Of a stretch of DNA of 64,000 nt, positions 1 through 8,522 are shown one piece after another. The translations under genes and the position numbers were made by a program. A model generated the notes under the pieces. That model worked only from the letters and a program-made list of their open reading frames with translations, was not told where the DNA came from and did not search any database. Source of the DNA: Hyphomicrobiales bacterium (GTDB taxonomy: Bacteria > Pseudomonadota > Alphaproteobacteria > Rhizobiales > Rhizobiaceae); the NCBI GenBank assembly GCA_900468625.1, contig UBUL01000015.1, positions 1-64,000 of the forward strand, in the 5' to 3' direction. Each line of letters begins with the position of its first letter. The stretch's first letter is position 1.

Positions 1-23
1 CAAAACATGATTTGCTCTAATGG

Positions 24-56
24 AAAAGCGCATGCCCAACCCGGACATGCGCCTTT
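24..56 (-). terminator. Rho-independent terminator
   Basis: A 7-bp perfect stem (GCGCATG / CATGCGC, positions 28-34 and 46-52) encloses an 11-base loop that can pair further. On the minus strand it is followed by TTTT. It lies about 65 bases downstream of the microprotein gene at 122-199 and would end that transcript; the plus side also has a short T run. Confidence 0.6.
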
Positions 57-121
57 CTAATCAAACAGGGGTTTTGTTAGCTTTTTCGGAGTTTGATCGT
101 CTGCGAATTTCGCCAAGCGCA

Positions 122-199
122 TCAGATGAAAAGCATCGTCACGACGAACGCGAAGGCCGCACCGACCACCAGGACGTTGATGGATCGTGTTAATCCCAT
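122..199 (-). CDS. 25-residue hydrophobic membrane microprotein
   Basis: A 25-codon reading frame starting MGLTRSINVLV and ending TMLFI-stop. The start is fixed by a strong Shine-Dalgarno sequence (GAGGAGGA, about 4 bases before the ATG), and a terminator hairpin follows. Residues 7-25 form one continuous hydrophobic stretch (V, L, A, F, I, G), enough for a single transmembrane helix, with a basic residue (Arg5) near the N-terminus favouring N-in orientation. No catalytic or metal-binding residues are present. I do not recognise a named family. It resembles the single-helix small membrane proteins often missed in annotation. The combination of RBS, helix and terminator is the support; function is unknown. 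Confidence 0.6.
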   Translation of the reverse strand: MGLTRSINVLVVGAAFAFVVTMLFI

Positions 200-415
200 G
201 TCTTCCTCCTCAGTCAGCCGTTAAATTTTATGTCGAAAATGTGTCGTTTGGAAAGAACATTCGATGCTGCGGCGCGATATCGAGTTCGCGATGTGATTCA
301 GATCGTTGCGGCAACAATTTGATTTTACTGAATGAATATCGATTATTGGCTGAATGACGGGCTGTGAATAAATATTAATATGGTGTGAGCGCGGGCCTCC
401 GGAAGGAGCCCGAGA

Positions 416-1342
416 TCACGTTTCGCGCGTTCCAACGCTGCTTTTCATCCACATGAAAAGCCGCCCATCGAGGACGAGTAGACCCGCGGCTACGAGCAGC
501 ATGCCGGTGATTTCGCTGCGACCCATCCGCTCGCCCAAAAAGAGGAAACCAAGCAATAGCGCGCTCGGCGGTACGAGCAGCGTGACGAGGGAGGTATTGG
601 TGGCGCCTGCGCGCTCGATGATGCGAAAATAGAGGATGTAGGCGAAGGCGGTCGATAGGAACGCCAGGCCAAGGATGGCAGCAATTGCGCTAACTGGTGG
701 AATGGAAAGCGTCCAGGGCTGATCGATCATCAGCGCAAGCGGCAGCATGATGAGCGAGGAGCCTGTCAGCTGGCCTGCTGCCACGACCGGCGGCGCGATG
801 CCCTTGAAGCGTTTGGCATAAATCGCGGCAAAGCCATAGGAAACCGCCGCGAGGATCGGCAGCGACAGTGCCCAGAAGGGAACGGAAGCGCTATCGGTAA
901 CGCTCGGCCCAAGCAGCACTACGGTTCCAAGCAATCCCATGAGGCAGCCAGCCAGCTTGGCCGACGTCAGGCGCTCGTCGCTCGTCAATTGATTGCCGAT
1001 CAATACGGTCCAGATCGGTGTCGTCGCGTTCAGGATGGACGCAAGCCCGGCGCCCATCTGTGTCTGGCCGCAGAAGATCAAGGTATGCGGTATCGCGTTG
1101 TTGATCAGGCCCAACAGCAGAAATTGCGGCCACCGGCGCCGCAGCGACTGATAGATATCAAGGCGGCCGGCGAGATAGATATGCAGCGCCACGGCCGCCA
1201 GCGACAAGCGCAGAAGGACGAGCGTGAAGGGAGGGACATGGTGAACCGCGATCCGGGCAAAGAAGAACGACCCACCCCAGATCAGCCCGAGCAATAGCAG
1301 CAGCCCCCAGGTCGACACGCTCATTCGGTGCTCGCCATTCAT
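416..1342 (-). CDS. EamA/DMT-superfamily inner-membrane transporter
   Basis: A 308-residue polytopic membrane protein with the two tandem EamA repeats (about residues 15-145 and 160-297) and ten predicted helices. The first helix carries GLIWGGSFFFARIAV, typical of the drug/metabolite exporter family; the second half contains FLSTAFAYILYFRIIERAGA and VTLLVPPSALLLGFLFLGE, the conserved end of the second repeat. Members export amino acids, purines or other small metabolites; the substrate cannot be deduced. The ATG at 1342 is preceded by GAGGAGA at good spacing; an internal ATG six codons later has no better site. It is a single-gene unit upstream of, and co-directional with, no obvious partner. 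Confidence 0.85.
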   Translation of the reverse strand: MNGEHRMSVSTWGLLLLLGLIWGGSFFFARIAVHHVPPFTLVLLRLSLAAVALHIYLAGRLDIYQSLRRRWPQFLLLGLINNAIPHTLIFCGQTQMGAGLASILNATTPIWTVLIGNQLTSDERLTSAKLAGCLMGLLGTVVLLGPSVTDSASVPFWALSLPILAAVSYGFAAIYAKRFKGIAPPVVAAGQLTGSSLIMLPLALMIDQPWTLSIPPVSAIAAILGLAFLSTAFAYILYFRIIERAGATNTSLVTLLVPPSALLLGFLFLGERMGRSEITGMLLVAAGLLVLDGRLFMWMKSSVGTRET

Positions 1343-1446
1343 GGTATCTCTCCTCTTTCGATCTATCTAAATCGGAAGAGTGCCGGGTTCCACCCGTTTG
1401 TTGCTGTTGCGCGATCGCGGAGGCTTACAAGAACAAGGGAAGAAGA

Positions 1447-1473
1447 TAAAAAAGGCGGCATGGAGCCGCCTTT
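1447..1473 (-). terminator. Terminator of the MltB-type gene
   Basis: A 9-bp stem (AAAGGCGGC / GCCGCCTTT) with the loop ATGGA is followed on the minus strand by a run of Ts. It sits 23 bases past the stop of the murein transglycosylase gene at 1496. A short TTT on the plus side could make it weakly bidirectional. Confidence 0.75.
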
Positions 1474-1495
1474 CCGATCGATCCATGCAGGAAAA

Positions 1496-2731
1496 TCAGA
1501 GCGCGTTGAGCAATGCCGTGGTCGCCCAGCCGTCTGCCGGCAGACCCAGACGGAACTGCTCCTTCTGGATGGCGACACGCGTGCCGGAACCGAGGATGCC
1601 GTCGATCTTGCCGACATCGTAGCCGCGAGCCACGAGCTTGGTCTGAAGCGCCTTCATGTCGACATCGTTCAGGCCAGGCTCGGGCGTGCCCTTGTTATAG
1701 GGCGGAGCACCGGCAAAGCGGGTGGCGAAATAGGCAGCAGAGGTCGTGTAAACGAAGGACTGGTTCCATCCGAGATAGGCGTTGGTGTAGTTCGGATAGG
1801 CCAGGAAAGCAGGACCCTTGCGGCCCTGCGGCAGAATAAGCGCAGCCGACAAGGAGCTGAAATTTGTGTTGCCGTCACGCGGCTTGACACCGAGCTTGAA
1901 CCAATCACCAGCCGCCAGCGTGCCGCCAATGCCGGATTTTTCCCAGGGGAGATTGTCCGGGACCGATACTTCCTGCAGCCATGGCTGGCCGCGCTGGAAG
2001 CCGAGATGCTGGAGGAACCTGGCCGTTGTCAGGATGACGTCGGGTGCGCTCGTCTTCAGATTGACGTGACCGTCGCCATCGCCATCGGTGCCGTAGGCGA
2101 TAATATCGGGCGGCAGCATTTGCGTCTGGCCGATTTCGCCGGCCCACGCGCCCGTTGTCGTTGCCGGATCGACATCGCCGCGCTGGACAAGCTCGATCAG
2201 AGCGATCAGGCGCGGACGGAAGAAGTCCGGTCGGCGGCAATCATGCGAGAGGGTGACCAGTGCATTGCGGGTATTGAAATTGCCCTGTACGGCGCCGAAA
2301 TCGGTTTCCATCGCCCAGAAAGCTGTAATGACGCCGGGAGGTACTCCATAATCCTGTTCGGCCTTGGCGAAGACGTCGGCATATTGCTTCATCTTCTGAC
2401 GGCCGATGTCGAGACGGCCCTGGCTGACGGTGCGCTGCGAGAATTCGAGGAAGGTCTGGCGGAAGACCCCCTGGCTGCGGTCCATGGCGAGGACCTTGGA
2501 GTCGATTTGGGCACCGGCCAGCGTCTTGTCGGCGGCTGCGGCATCGGCTCCGGCCGCAGTCGCCTCATTCTTCACGCCGGCCAGGAAGGCAGCAAGATCG
2601 CCACCGCAGGCAACCTTGGGAGCATTGGCACCGTCCGTGCTCGGGGCTGCGCTCTGAGCGATTGCCGTGCCGGCCATGGCCGAGGCGAAGATCAACGCGA
2701 GCGTGCTGCGTCGGATGGTATGACGGTCCAT
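1496..2731 (-). CDS. Lytic murein transglycosylase, MltB type (GH103) with peptidoglycan-binding domain
   Basis: A 411-residue exported protein that cleaves the MurNAc-GlcNAc bond of peptidoglycan, leaving 1,6-anhydro-MurNAc ends. A signal peptide (residues 1-26, ending AGTAIAQ) leads to an SLT_2/MltB catalytic domain; the motif AFWAMETDFGAVQG places the catalytic acid at about Glu142, and GEIGQTQMLP is the second family signature. Residues 350-411 form a PG_binding_1 domain (LQTKLVARGYDVGKIDG). The start at 2731 was chosen because it opens the signal peptide and has AGAGGA upstream; the frame extends 20 codons further without an RBS. There is no lipobox, so it is probably a soluble periplasmic enzyme. 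Confidence 0.9.
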   Translation of the reverse strand: MDRHTIRRSTLALIFASAMAGTAIAQSAAPSTDGANAPKVACGGDLAAFLAGVKNEATAAGADAAAADKTLAGAQIDSKVLAMDRSQGVFRQTFLEFSQRTVSQGRLDIGRQKMKQYADVFAKAEQDYGVPPGVITAFWAMETDFGAVQGNFNTRNALVTLSHDCRRPDFFRPRLIALIELVQRGDVDPATTTGAWAGEIGQTQMLPPDIIAYGTDGDGDGHVNLKTSAPDVILTTARFLQHLGFQRGQPWLQEVSVPDNLPWEKSGIGGTLAAGDWFKLGVKPRDGNTNFSSLSAALILPQGRKGPAFLAYPNYTNAYLGWNQSFVYTTSAAYFATRFAGAPPYNKGTPEPGLNDVDMKALQTKLVARGYDVGKIDGILGSGTRVAIQKEQFRLGLPADGWATTALLNAL

Positions 2732-2810
2732 GAACGATCCTCTCTGGTGATAGAATAGGGTCGCTTTCACAGAAGATTGTGACATAAGCAAGAGAGAAAT
2801 GGCCGCATTC

Positions 2811-3602
2811 TCAAGAATTTCCCTGCTTCTGTACTGCGGCTACCCAGTTGTGCCAATTTTGTTCGGAACCGGAAAAGACATTGATATCCGCCGGACCTTT
2901 TATGCCGGGGATGACGCCCGTCGACGTATATTGCCAGAAGGCCCAGTTGCGATCCGCGTAAGTCTCCTTCGGATGCTTGGCGACCGAGCGGACCCAGAAG
3001 TGGTAGTCCTTGAAGTAGCCGACAAGGTTTTCGCGATGGAAGTCGACCGATGTGTAGATGATCGGCCGCTTGCCGTAATAGGCTTCCAGGCGATCCATGA
3101 ACCGCTTGATCTCGGTTCGCACCGTTTCAGGAGCCGGCCTGGTCTTGCAAGTCGGCGAGCCGGGGTTCCATTCGACATCGACGACGGGCGGAAGTGCCAC
3201 GGTTTCCTTCGGCACATTGCGGATGAACCAATCGGCCTGTTCGTCGGCGGTGGAGCAGAAATAGAAGAAATGGTAGGGCGCGTGCAGAAGTCCTGCAGCA
3301 CTCGCCTCATTCCAATATTCGGTGAAGCGCGGGTCGATCCGGTCCTTGCCCTCCGTTGCCTTGATGAAGACGAAGGCGACACCCGAGCTCTTGACGGCCT
3401 GCCAGTCGATATCGCCCTGCCATTTGGAAATGTCGATACCGTGGATAGGGTGGCGCTGCGGGTGGTCGCGGCCGAAATCCTGCGGTTTGGTATCGGCGAA
3501 CCTGGTCTTGGGAAGGGCTGTTGTCGAGAGGGCGTCATAGCCCGTCGTGCAGCCATTCAAGAAAAAGGCGAGCGGCAGTAGGCATGCCAGAAGCCGGCGC
3601 AT
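2811..3602 (-). CDS. GH25-family lysozyme, lipoprotein
   Basis: A 263-residue glycoside hydrolase family 25 muramidase. The N-terminus has a short signal sequence ending LNGC, giving a probable lipidated Cys18. The catalytic barrel starts with HGIDISKWQGDIDW (Asp57 at the expected position), continues with FIKATEG and YHFFYF, and has the catalytic pair in DVEWN (Glu about 144). GH25 enzymes hydrolyse the beta-1,4 MurNAc-GlcNAc bond. The start at 3602 was chosen for the lipoprotein signal and the AGGG upstream; the frame is open 42 codons further without signal-like sequence. It is co-directional with the MltB-type gene 79 bases downstream, and the two may share a transcript. Confidence 0.88.
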   Translation of the reverse strand: MRRLLACLLPLAFFLNGCTTGYDALSTTALPKTRFADTKPQDFGRDHPQRHPIHGIDISKWQGDIDWQAVKSSGVAFVFIKATEGKDRIDPRFTEYWNEASAAGLLHAPYHFFYFCSTADEQADWFIRNVPKETVALPPVVDVEWNPGSPTCKTRPAPETVRTEIKRFMDRLEAYYGKRPIIYTSVDFHRENLVGYFKDYHFWVRSVAKHPKETYADRNWAFWQYTSTGVIPGIKGPADINVFSGSEQNWHNWVAAVQKQGNS

Positions 3603-3814
3603 GTGTACCCTGTTATGGCGCGAGTGATCTTGCTGCCCCAAGATTTGGCTTCCGTATATGGTCCCCGAGAATCCGAAAGAGCGGCAGACCATACCGTCGC
3701 CAGCTGGTCTTGCCACTTTATTCACCATATCAACGTAAAAAATGCGTTATCTTCAAGCAAATTCTTATGCTTGGGTCTTCCGAGCCCGGCTTCTGGGCTG
3801 GAATTGATCGCCTT

Positions 3815-4492
3815 TCAGGCGCCGTGCCGGCTTGCCACGGCTCGCCAGGCATAACCGCGGCCGATTCTTTCCGTCTTCAACGTCATGCCGCGTGCTTGGG
3901 TTTTTTCTTCCAGAACGGTTAGAAGATCGGCGCGCGGGCTGACGTGAAACTTCTTCAGCCAGCCTTTGAGCAGGGCGCGGAACCAGCCGGGCAATCCCTC
4001 CTGCTGGCCGAAATCGACGATATGAAGCTCGCCGCCTGGCGCAACCGCATCGAGCGATGCGTCGATAGCGCTTTTCCAATCGGGGATCATCGACAGCGCG
4101 TAGGAAATCATCACACGGTCGAAGCCGTCGCCGACGCCGAAGTCTCCGGCCGAAAAGGCCGTAGCATCGGCGACGCGAAAATCCGGCATCTGCTTCAGGC
4201 TGCGGAAATTGTTGCGCGCCGAGATCAGCATCTCCTGCGAGATGTCTAGGCCATAGAGGCGGGCGGACGGAAAGCGCCGATGGGCGAGCAGCATGTTGCG
4301 GCCGGTGCCGCAGCCGACTTCCAGCAGCGAGCCGCCCGTCGGTACATTCAGGTGCTCGATCGTGCGGTCGCGCCCGAAGAGATAATATTTGCGGGTCAGA
4401 TCATAGATATGGCGCTGATAGCGGTACATGCCGTCCATCAGCCTGGCATGGTTGTTCGTGCCGGTTCCTATGCCTGTATCCGCCCGGCTCAC
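3815..4492 (-). CDS. btaB: BtaB, diacylglyceryl-homoserine N-methyltransferase
   Basis: A 225-residue class I SAM-dependent methyltransferase; LLEVGCGTGRN (about residues 56-66) is the cofactor-binding motif I and the region around LYGLDISQEML holds the acidic motif II. In the known pathway BtaB adds three methyl groups to diacylglyceryl-homoserine, giving the phosphorus-free betaine lipid DGTS. The assignment rests on its ATGA overlap with btaA directly upstream, the arrangement known from Rhodobacter sphaeroides and Sinorhizobium meliloti. By motif alone it would only be a generic methyltransferase. It presumably acts at the inner membrane face. It is the last gene of the pair. Confidence 0.87.
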   Translation of the reverse strand: MSRADTGIGTGTNNHARLMDGMYRYQRHIYDLTRKYYLFGRDRTIEHLNVPTGGSLLEVGCGTGRNMLLAHRRFPSARLYGLDISQEMLISARNNFRSLKQMPDFRVADATAFSAGDFGVGDGFDRVMISYALSMIPDWKSAIDASLDAVAPGGELHIVDFGQQEGLPGWFRALLKGWLKKFHVSPRADLLTVLEEKTQARGMTLKTERIGRGYAWRAVASRHGA

Positions 4493-5736
4493 GCTTTTTT
4501 CCCATAGATGTGGAAGCCGCCGTAGATGGCCGAGCGATCACGGGCATTGAGTTCGTGCGAACGCTCTTCGAAATAGACCCATTGGTCGCGAATGGCCGGA
4601 GACAGACGGCCTTCGATGATGCTCTTTTCCGCCGCCGTGCGGAAAATGACGCGCGCGCCTTCGCGTGCGGTGCGGGTGATTTCGGCCCAGAGGCCGTTGA
4701 GTTGCTCGTCTGTCATCCAGTCCTGCGCGTCGAGCAGGATATAGCGATCGCGCGAGGCCGCCGGCTTGGAGGCGAGAAGCTCGGTGAAATTGGCGTGATG
4801 CACGTTCACACGATCGGCATTGGCGCGGATCGCGTCATAGTGCTCGGGTCTCAGATAGGTTGGCAAGGGGCCTTGATGCGGGGCGGCATAGCGGCGTGCG
4901 AACGCCTGCCAGGCGAAATAGTTTTCGCGCATCGGGAAATGACAGGCGAGCTTCTCCAGCCGGTGTTTCAGCACGCCGGATATGGAATCGTCACCCGCAA
5001 GGCTTGCAAGCTCGTCATATTGCTGCGGCGGGATGCCGAGGCCGAACAGGGAACTCTTGCGGCCGAGAAGCCAGCGAACCGCCCGCTTGTCGAAGATCGG
5101 CGCGATCTCTTCGTCGAAGAACTGGCGCTGCTCGCGCATGGTGCGGGCTTCCGTCATCTTGTCGAGACGAACGCCATGCAGCCGCGCCAATATGTGAGCG
5201 GCTCCGATGAAGCGGCCGAGAAGGCCGGTCTTATAGATATTGCGGTTGAAGACGGTGATGCGCCGCCGGCCATAGAGATCGCGACCGTTCCAATAGTCGG
5301 CAGTTGCCGTATCGAGGCGCGCGGCGATGAACTGGTCGTAAGCCTGGCTGTTTGCAGCGATATCGGGCGTGCCGAAGAAGCGCACCAGATCCGCATGGCC
5401 GGGCAGCAGGCGGAAGGCCGCAAGCTTCAGCTTGTTCAGCGCGATATGGTGGCGATTGAGGTCGACGACGTCGATGGATGCCGGATTCCGAGAGAGGTAG
5501 GCAAGCATGTTGCAGCCGCCGGAACCGATGGTAACGATGCGGTGATGCGCCTGGAGTTCCATCGCCTCCATGTCGATATCCGGATCTTCCCAGATCTGCG
5601 GATAGACGAGACCGGAAAACAGCATTCCGAACAAACGCTCGGAGAGGCCGGCTTTAGACAAAGCCTTGTGCTGCAGCAGAGCGTCCTTGAGTTTCCGGTT
5701 CTTTTGGAGGCCGGCGTCGGGGGCGAATTCCGTCAT
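4489..5736 (-). CDS. btaA: BtaA, SAM:diacylglycerol 3-amino-3-carboxypropyltransferase
   Basis: A 415-residue DUF3419/BtaA protein that transfers the aminocarboxypropyl group of SAM to diacylglycerol, the first step of betaine-lipid (DGTS) synthesis. Recognisable features are the N-terminal FSGLVYPQIWEDPDIDMEAM, the nucleotide-binding segment VTIGSGGCNMLAYL (about residues 69-82) and the C-terminal YILLDAQDWMT and VIFRTAAE blocks. The length matches family members. The ATG at 5736 is the first in frame. The gene is divergent from a serine hydrolase gene and overlaps btaB by four bases. In S. meliloti the pair is switched on by PhoB when phosphate is scarce; a candidate PHO box lies 50 bases upstream here. 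Confidence 0.92.
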   Translation of the reverse strand: MTEFAPDAGLQKNRKLKDALLQHKALSKAGLSERLFGMLFSGLVYPQIWEDPDIDMEAMELQAHHRIVTIGSGGCNMLAYLSRNPASIDVVDLNRHHIALNKLKLAAFRLLPGHADLVRFFGTPDIAANSQAYDQFIAARLDTATADYWNGRDLYGRRRITVFNRNIYKTGLLGRFIGAAHILARLHGVRLDKMTEARTMREQRQFFDEEIAPIFDKRAVRWLLGRKSSLFGLGIPPQQYDELASLAGDDSISGVLKHRLEKLACHFPMRENYFAWQAFARRYAAPHQGPLPTYLRPEHYDAIRANADRVNVHHANFTELLASKPAASRDRYILLDAQDWMTDEQLNGLWAEITRTAREGARVIFRTAAEKSIIEGRLSPAIRDQWVYFEERSHELNARDRSAIYGGFHIYGKKA

Positions 5737-5785
5737 CTGAGTCTTGTCACCGATTTGTGAAGTTCAGGGCGTTTAACCCGGCAAT

Positions 5786-5803
5786 GCTACAGTCTGATGA
5801 CGC
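5786..5803 (-). promoter_or_regulatory. Candidate PHO box upstream of btaA
   Basis: Read on the minus strand, GCGTCAT, four bases (CAGA), then CTGTAGC: two imperfect copies of the 7-base CTGTCAT element at the 11-base phasing used by PhoB. It ends 50 bases before the btaA ATG. The first half matches 5 of 7 bases. The site is inferred by eye, supported mainly by the known phosphate control of btaAB in rhizobia. Confidence 0.4.
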
Positions 5804-5928
5804 GGGCTGTTGGCAGATCCGGCGCAAGGGCATTGTTGCACATATTTAAGGAGCCTCGGCGATCATGGGTCTTTCATCTTGCTGCGTTTCCTGATTGTCT
5901 CCGCCTACCTTTTTGGAGGGTATGTGGC

Positions 5929-7317
5929 ATGCGTTTGATATCGAGAGTGATCGGGGCTCTTTTAGTTCTGCTGCTGATCATTGTCGCCGGCGGAGCCGTC
6001 TGGCTTTCCGTTTCTCCGCCGGAACTGCTCAAGGTCGGCGACGGCTACGCGGCAAAAATTGTCTGCTCGAACACCTTCGTCGCCAAGCGGGATCCGGACA
6101 AGGTGCTGGAGGAGGATGTGCAGGCTCCCGGCAATCCGGCATTGAAGCTCATTCGAGTTACCGTCGATCGTGACGAAGGCGTGGTCACGGCCCGTTTTCT
6201 TGGATTGTTTGCGCCGAACTACGCACTTTATCGCGGGGCACTCGGTTGCGCGACCGTGCCTGACGGCGATTTGCAGGCGGCGCGCAGCGCCGTCTTTCTC
6301 AACAAGCTCAAGGCGCCGAAGAGCGATGCGCTGTGGCCGGACGGCGATACGGTGAATACGGGCCAAGGCGACGAGGCGACGAAGCTTGCCAATATCGTCT
6401 CGAATCCGGATCTCGCCGGACCTGCCATGCGCGCGATCGTCGTCGTCAAGGATGGGCATATCGTTGCCGAAGCCTATGGCGATGGCTTCAACAAAGGGAT
6501 GCCTCTCATCGGCTGGTCCATGACGAAGACGGTCAATGCCGCCATCATCGGCCGCCTGATGCTGGCCGGGCGCATGTCGTTCGACGATCGAAATCTCCTG
6601 CCGCAATGGAGCGGAGACTTGCGGAAGGACATCAAACTCAGCGATCTCCTGGCTATGGAGAGCGGCCTTGCCTTCAATGAAGCCTATGGCAACGTATCCG
6701 ACGTGACGCGCATGCTCTACCTGGATCCGGACACGACGAACATTGCCGCCAATGCGCGTCAGGTCGCTGCTCCCGGCGAGCGTTTCAGCTATTCGAGCGG
6801 CACGGCAACGCTGCTCTCTCGCCTCTGGATGAATCGACTGCCCAATCTGAGCACCGCCATTTCCTATCCGCGGGAAGCGCTTTTCGGGCCGCTCGGCATG
6901 TATAGTGCCGTTTTCGAGGCCGATGAGCGCGGCACTTTCGTCGGCAGTTCCTATCTCTATGCCAATGCCCGCGATTGGGCGCGCTTTGGGCTGTTTCTGC
7001 TTCAGGATGGAGTTTGGAACGGGCGTCGCCTGCTGCCGGAGGGTTTCGTCGGCGCCATGCGGACGCCGACGAAGGCTTCAGAGGGCGTTTACTCGCAGGT
7101 TCAGGCCTGGCTCGCAGGTCCCGGCGGCTCGAATGCGCAGTTCGGCTTGCCTGCCGATACGTTCTGGATGAGCGGCCACGACGGTCAAACGGTGGCGATC
7201 GTTCCGTCCGCCAATCTCGTCGTCGTGCGGATGGGACTGACCCCGATCTGGGCGGACTATCGGCCGCAAATCCTGCTGAAGCGGATCATGGATGTGATAA
7301 AGCCGGCCACAAATTAG
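5929..7317 (+). CDS. Membrane-anchored beta-lactamase-fold serine hydrolase (class C-like)
   Basis: A 462-residue protein of the class C beta-lactamase / 6-aminohexanoate-dimer hydrolase / esterase fold. An N-terminal helix (about residues 6-28) exports or anchors it. The catalytic set is visible: SMTK (Ser197, Lys200), YSS (Tyr288) and HDG (about 417-419) replacing KTG, as in esterase-like members. Substrates of the group range from peptides to esters; none can be assigned. The ATG at 5929 follows GGAGGG at about 8 bases; the open frame extends 44 codons upstream without signal-peptide character. It is divergent from btaA and convergent with the SLT lipoprotein gene. Resistance to beta-lactams is not implied. 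Confidence 0.82.
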   Translation: MRLISRVIGALLVLLLIIVAGGAVWLSVSPPELLKVGDGYAAKIVCSNTFVAKRDPDKVLEEDVQAPGNPALKLIRVTVDRDEGVVTARFLGLFAPNYALYRGALGCATVPDGDLQAARSAVFLNKLKAPKSDALWPDGDTVNTGQGDEATKLANIVSNPDLAGPAMRAIVVVKDGHIVAEAYGDGFNKGMPLIGWSMTKTVNAAIIGRLMLAGRMSFDDRNLLPQWSGDLRKDIKLSDLLAMESGLAFNEAYGNVSDVTRMLYLDPDTTNIAANARQVAAPGERFSYSSGTATLLSRLWMNRLPNLSTAISYPREALFGPLGMYSAVFEADERGTFVGSSYLYANARDWARFGLFLLQDGVWNGRRLLPEGFVGAMRTPTKASEGVYSQVQAWLAGPGGSNAQFGLPADTFWMSGHDGQTVAIVPSANLVVVRMGLTPIWADYRPQILLKRIMDVIKPATN

Positions 7318-7328
7318 GCCGGCTTCCA
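7300..7328. terminator. Shared hairpin terminator between convergent genes
   Basis: A 9-bp perfect stem (AAGCCGGCC / GGCCGGCTT) with an 8-base loop overlaps the stop codon of the serine hydrolase gene. On the minus strand it is followed by TTTAT and lies 17 bases past the stop of the SLT gene; on the plus strand the T tract is short (TTCC). Confidence 0.5.
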
Positions 7329-7344
7329 TAACGCCTGGGTCCAA

Positions 7345-8484
7345 TCAGTAATTGCCGTTGGCGACATCCGCCAAGCCCTTGCGCTTGGCGTCGTAGTAAT
7401 AGCCGCGGGCGTAAAGCTGCACGGCGTTGGTTTCCTTGTTTTGAGCCTTGCTGTCTGCCGTCATCCAAGCGCCGCGCAGATATTTGGCGGCGTATTTGAT
7501 GTTGGTTTCCGCGTCGAGAAGGCCGGACGGCGGACCTTGGTAACCCATGGACTTGGCCGTATTGTACCTGATCTGCATCAGTCCGAAATATCCCGCCCGG
7601 TTGTAGGCCTTGGGGTTGTAGCGGCTTTCGCGGTGGACGACGCGATGGATGAGGGATTCCGGGATTTCGTAGAGCTTCGCGTATTTCTGGATGAGCTTCG
7701 AAACGTAACCCTTTTCCTCCGCCGGCACGTCGGAATCATAATTCGGCGCTGCTGTCATTACCGCTGGAACGACGGTCGGACCGCTGGTGTCGAAATTGAA
7801 ATCATAACGCATGCGGTTGTCGGAATAGCGCGGGACGCCGATCTGCGCGGGTGTGGCGAAGGCGACTTCCGCCTGCGCCATGGAGTCGGGCCGCGGCGTC
7901 GGCACGGCGACCTGAATGGCCGCAACGTCCGATGTCATCGGAATGGTAGGCTCGCCCGCTGCAACGCCCGCGGAAAGGGGCGTCAGCGCGGCGTCGCCCG
8001 GGCGGGCCGGGTTAGGCATCGGGATTGCGACAACGGAAGGAACCATGGGGACATCCGATGCCGCATAGGCGGCAGCCGTCGAAGTGCCGGCGACCGGTGC
8101 ACCGGTCGCGGCAGCGATTGCGGCCGTTCCCTGATTGGTCGCGTTCGCCGCCGTCTGCGGGCCAAAGCGCCCTTGTGCCGCGTCGGCCTGCTGCTGATTT
8201 ACGGTGCCCGGAGCAACGCGGCCGGATTTCGCCAGCATTGTCTGCGGTTGCTGCGGCCCGATGAATGTCGGAGATACTGCGGCCACCGCTGTGCCGCCTG
8301 CAGGCGCCGCTGCGCCAGTTGCGGTCAGGGTCGTATTCGGATGCGGCACGTTGGCGTGTGCCGACGGGAGTTCTGCCTGAGACGTCTGCTGCTGCTGAGT
8401 GCTTGCACACCCGGCGAGAGCGCCGCACATCACTGCCGAAAAGGCAACGCTGCGCTTCAGGCTGGGAAATCCGATCGTTACCAT
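7345..8484 (-). CDS. SLT-domain lytic transglycosylase, lipoprotein
   Basis: A 379-residue lipoprotein: signal sequence with LAGC (Cys26), a long low-complexity Ala/Thr/Pro/Gln-rich linker (about 30-250) and a C-terminal SLT family 1 domain. The motif VHRESRYNPKA gives catalytic Glu286, followed by GYFGLMQIRYNTAKSMGY and DAETNIKYAAKYLR. The usual third motif AYNAG is replaced by LYARGYYY, seen in a subgroup of alphaproteobacterial enzymes, and the protein ends soon after. It should cleave peptidoglycan from the outer-membrane side. The start at 8484 opens the lipoprotein signal; its RBS is weak. A tandem 15-bp repeat lies 39-74 bases upstream. Confidence 0.85.
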   Translation of the reverse strand: MVTIGFPSLKRSVAFSAVMCGALAGCASTQQQQTSQAELPSAHANVPHPNTTLTATGAAAPAGGTAVAAVSPTFIGPQQPQTMLAKSGRVAPGTVNQQQADAAQGRFGPQTAANATNQGTAAIAAATGAPVAGTSTAAAYAASDVPMVPSVVAIPMPNPARPGDAALTPLSAGVAAGEPTIPMTSDVAAIQVAVPTPRPDSMAQAEVAFATPAQIGVPRYSDNRMRYDFNFDTSGPTVVPAVMTAAPNYDSDVPAEEKGYVSKLIQKYAKLYEIPESLIHRVVHRESRYNPKAYNRAGYFGLMQIRYNTAKSMGYQGPPSGLLDAETNIKYAAKYLRGAWMTADSKAQNKETNAVQLYARGYYYDAKRKGLADVANGNY

Positions 8485-8522
8485 TCTGTCACTTTCGAAA
8501 AAACCAAACCAAATTTCGATGC

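Noticed and set aside
1328..2758. A 476-codon plus-strand frame opposite the MltB-type gene
   Set aside because: It mirrors the transglycosylase codons, has no recognisable domain or ribosome binding site, and the minus-strand gene has clear catalytic motifs.
5929..7317. Reading the serine hydrolase as a beta-lactamase resistance gene
   Set aside because: The KTG triad is replaced by HDG and the protein is larger than class C enzymes, as in esterase and amidase relatives.
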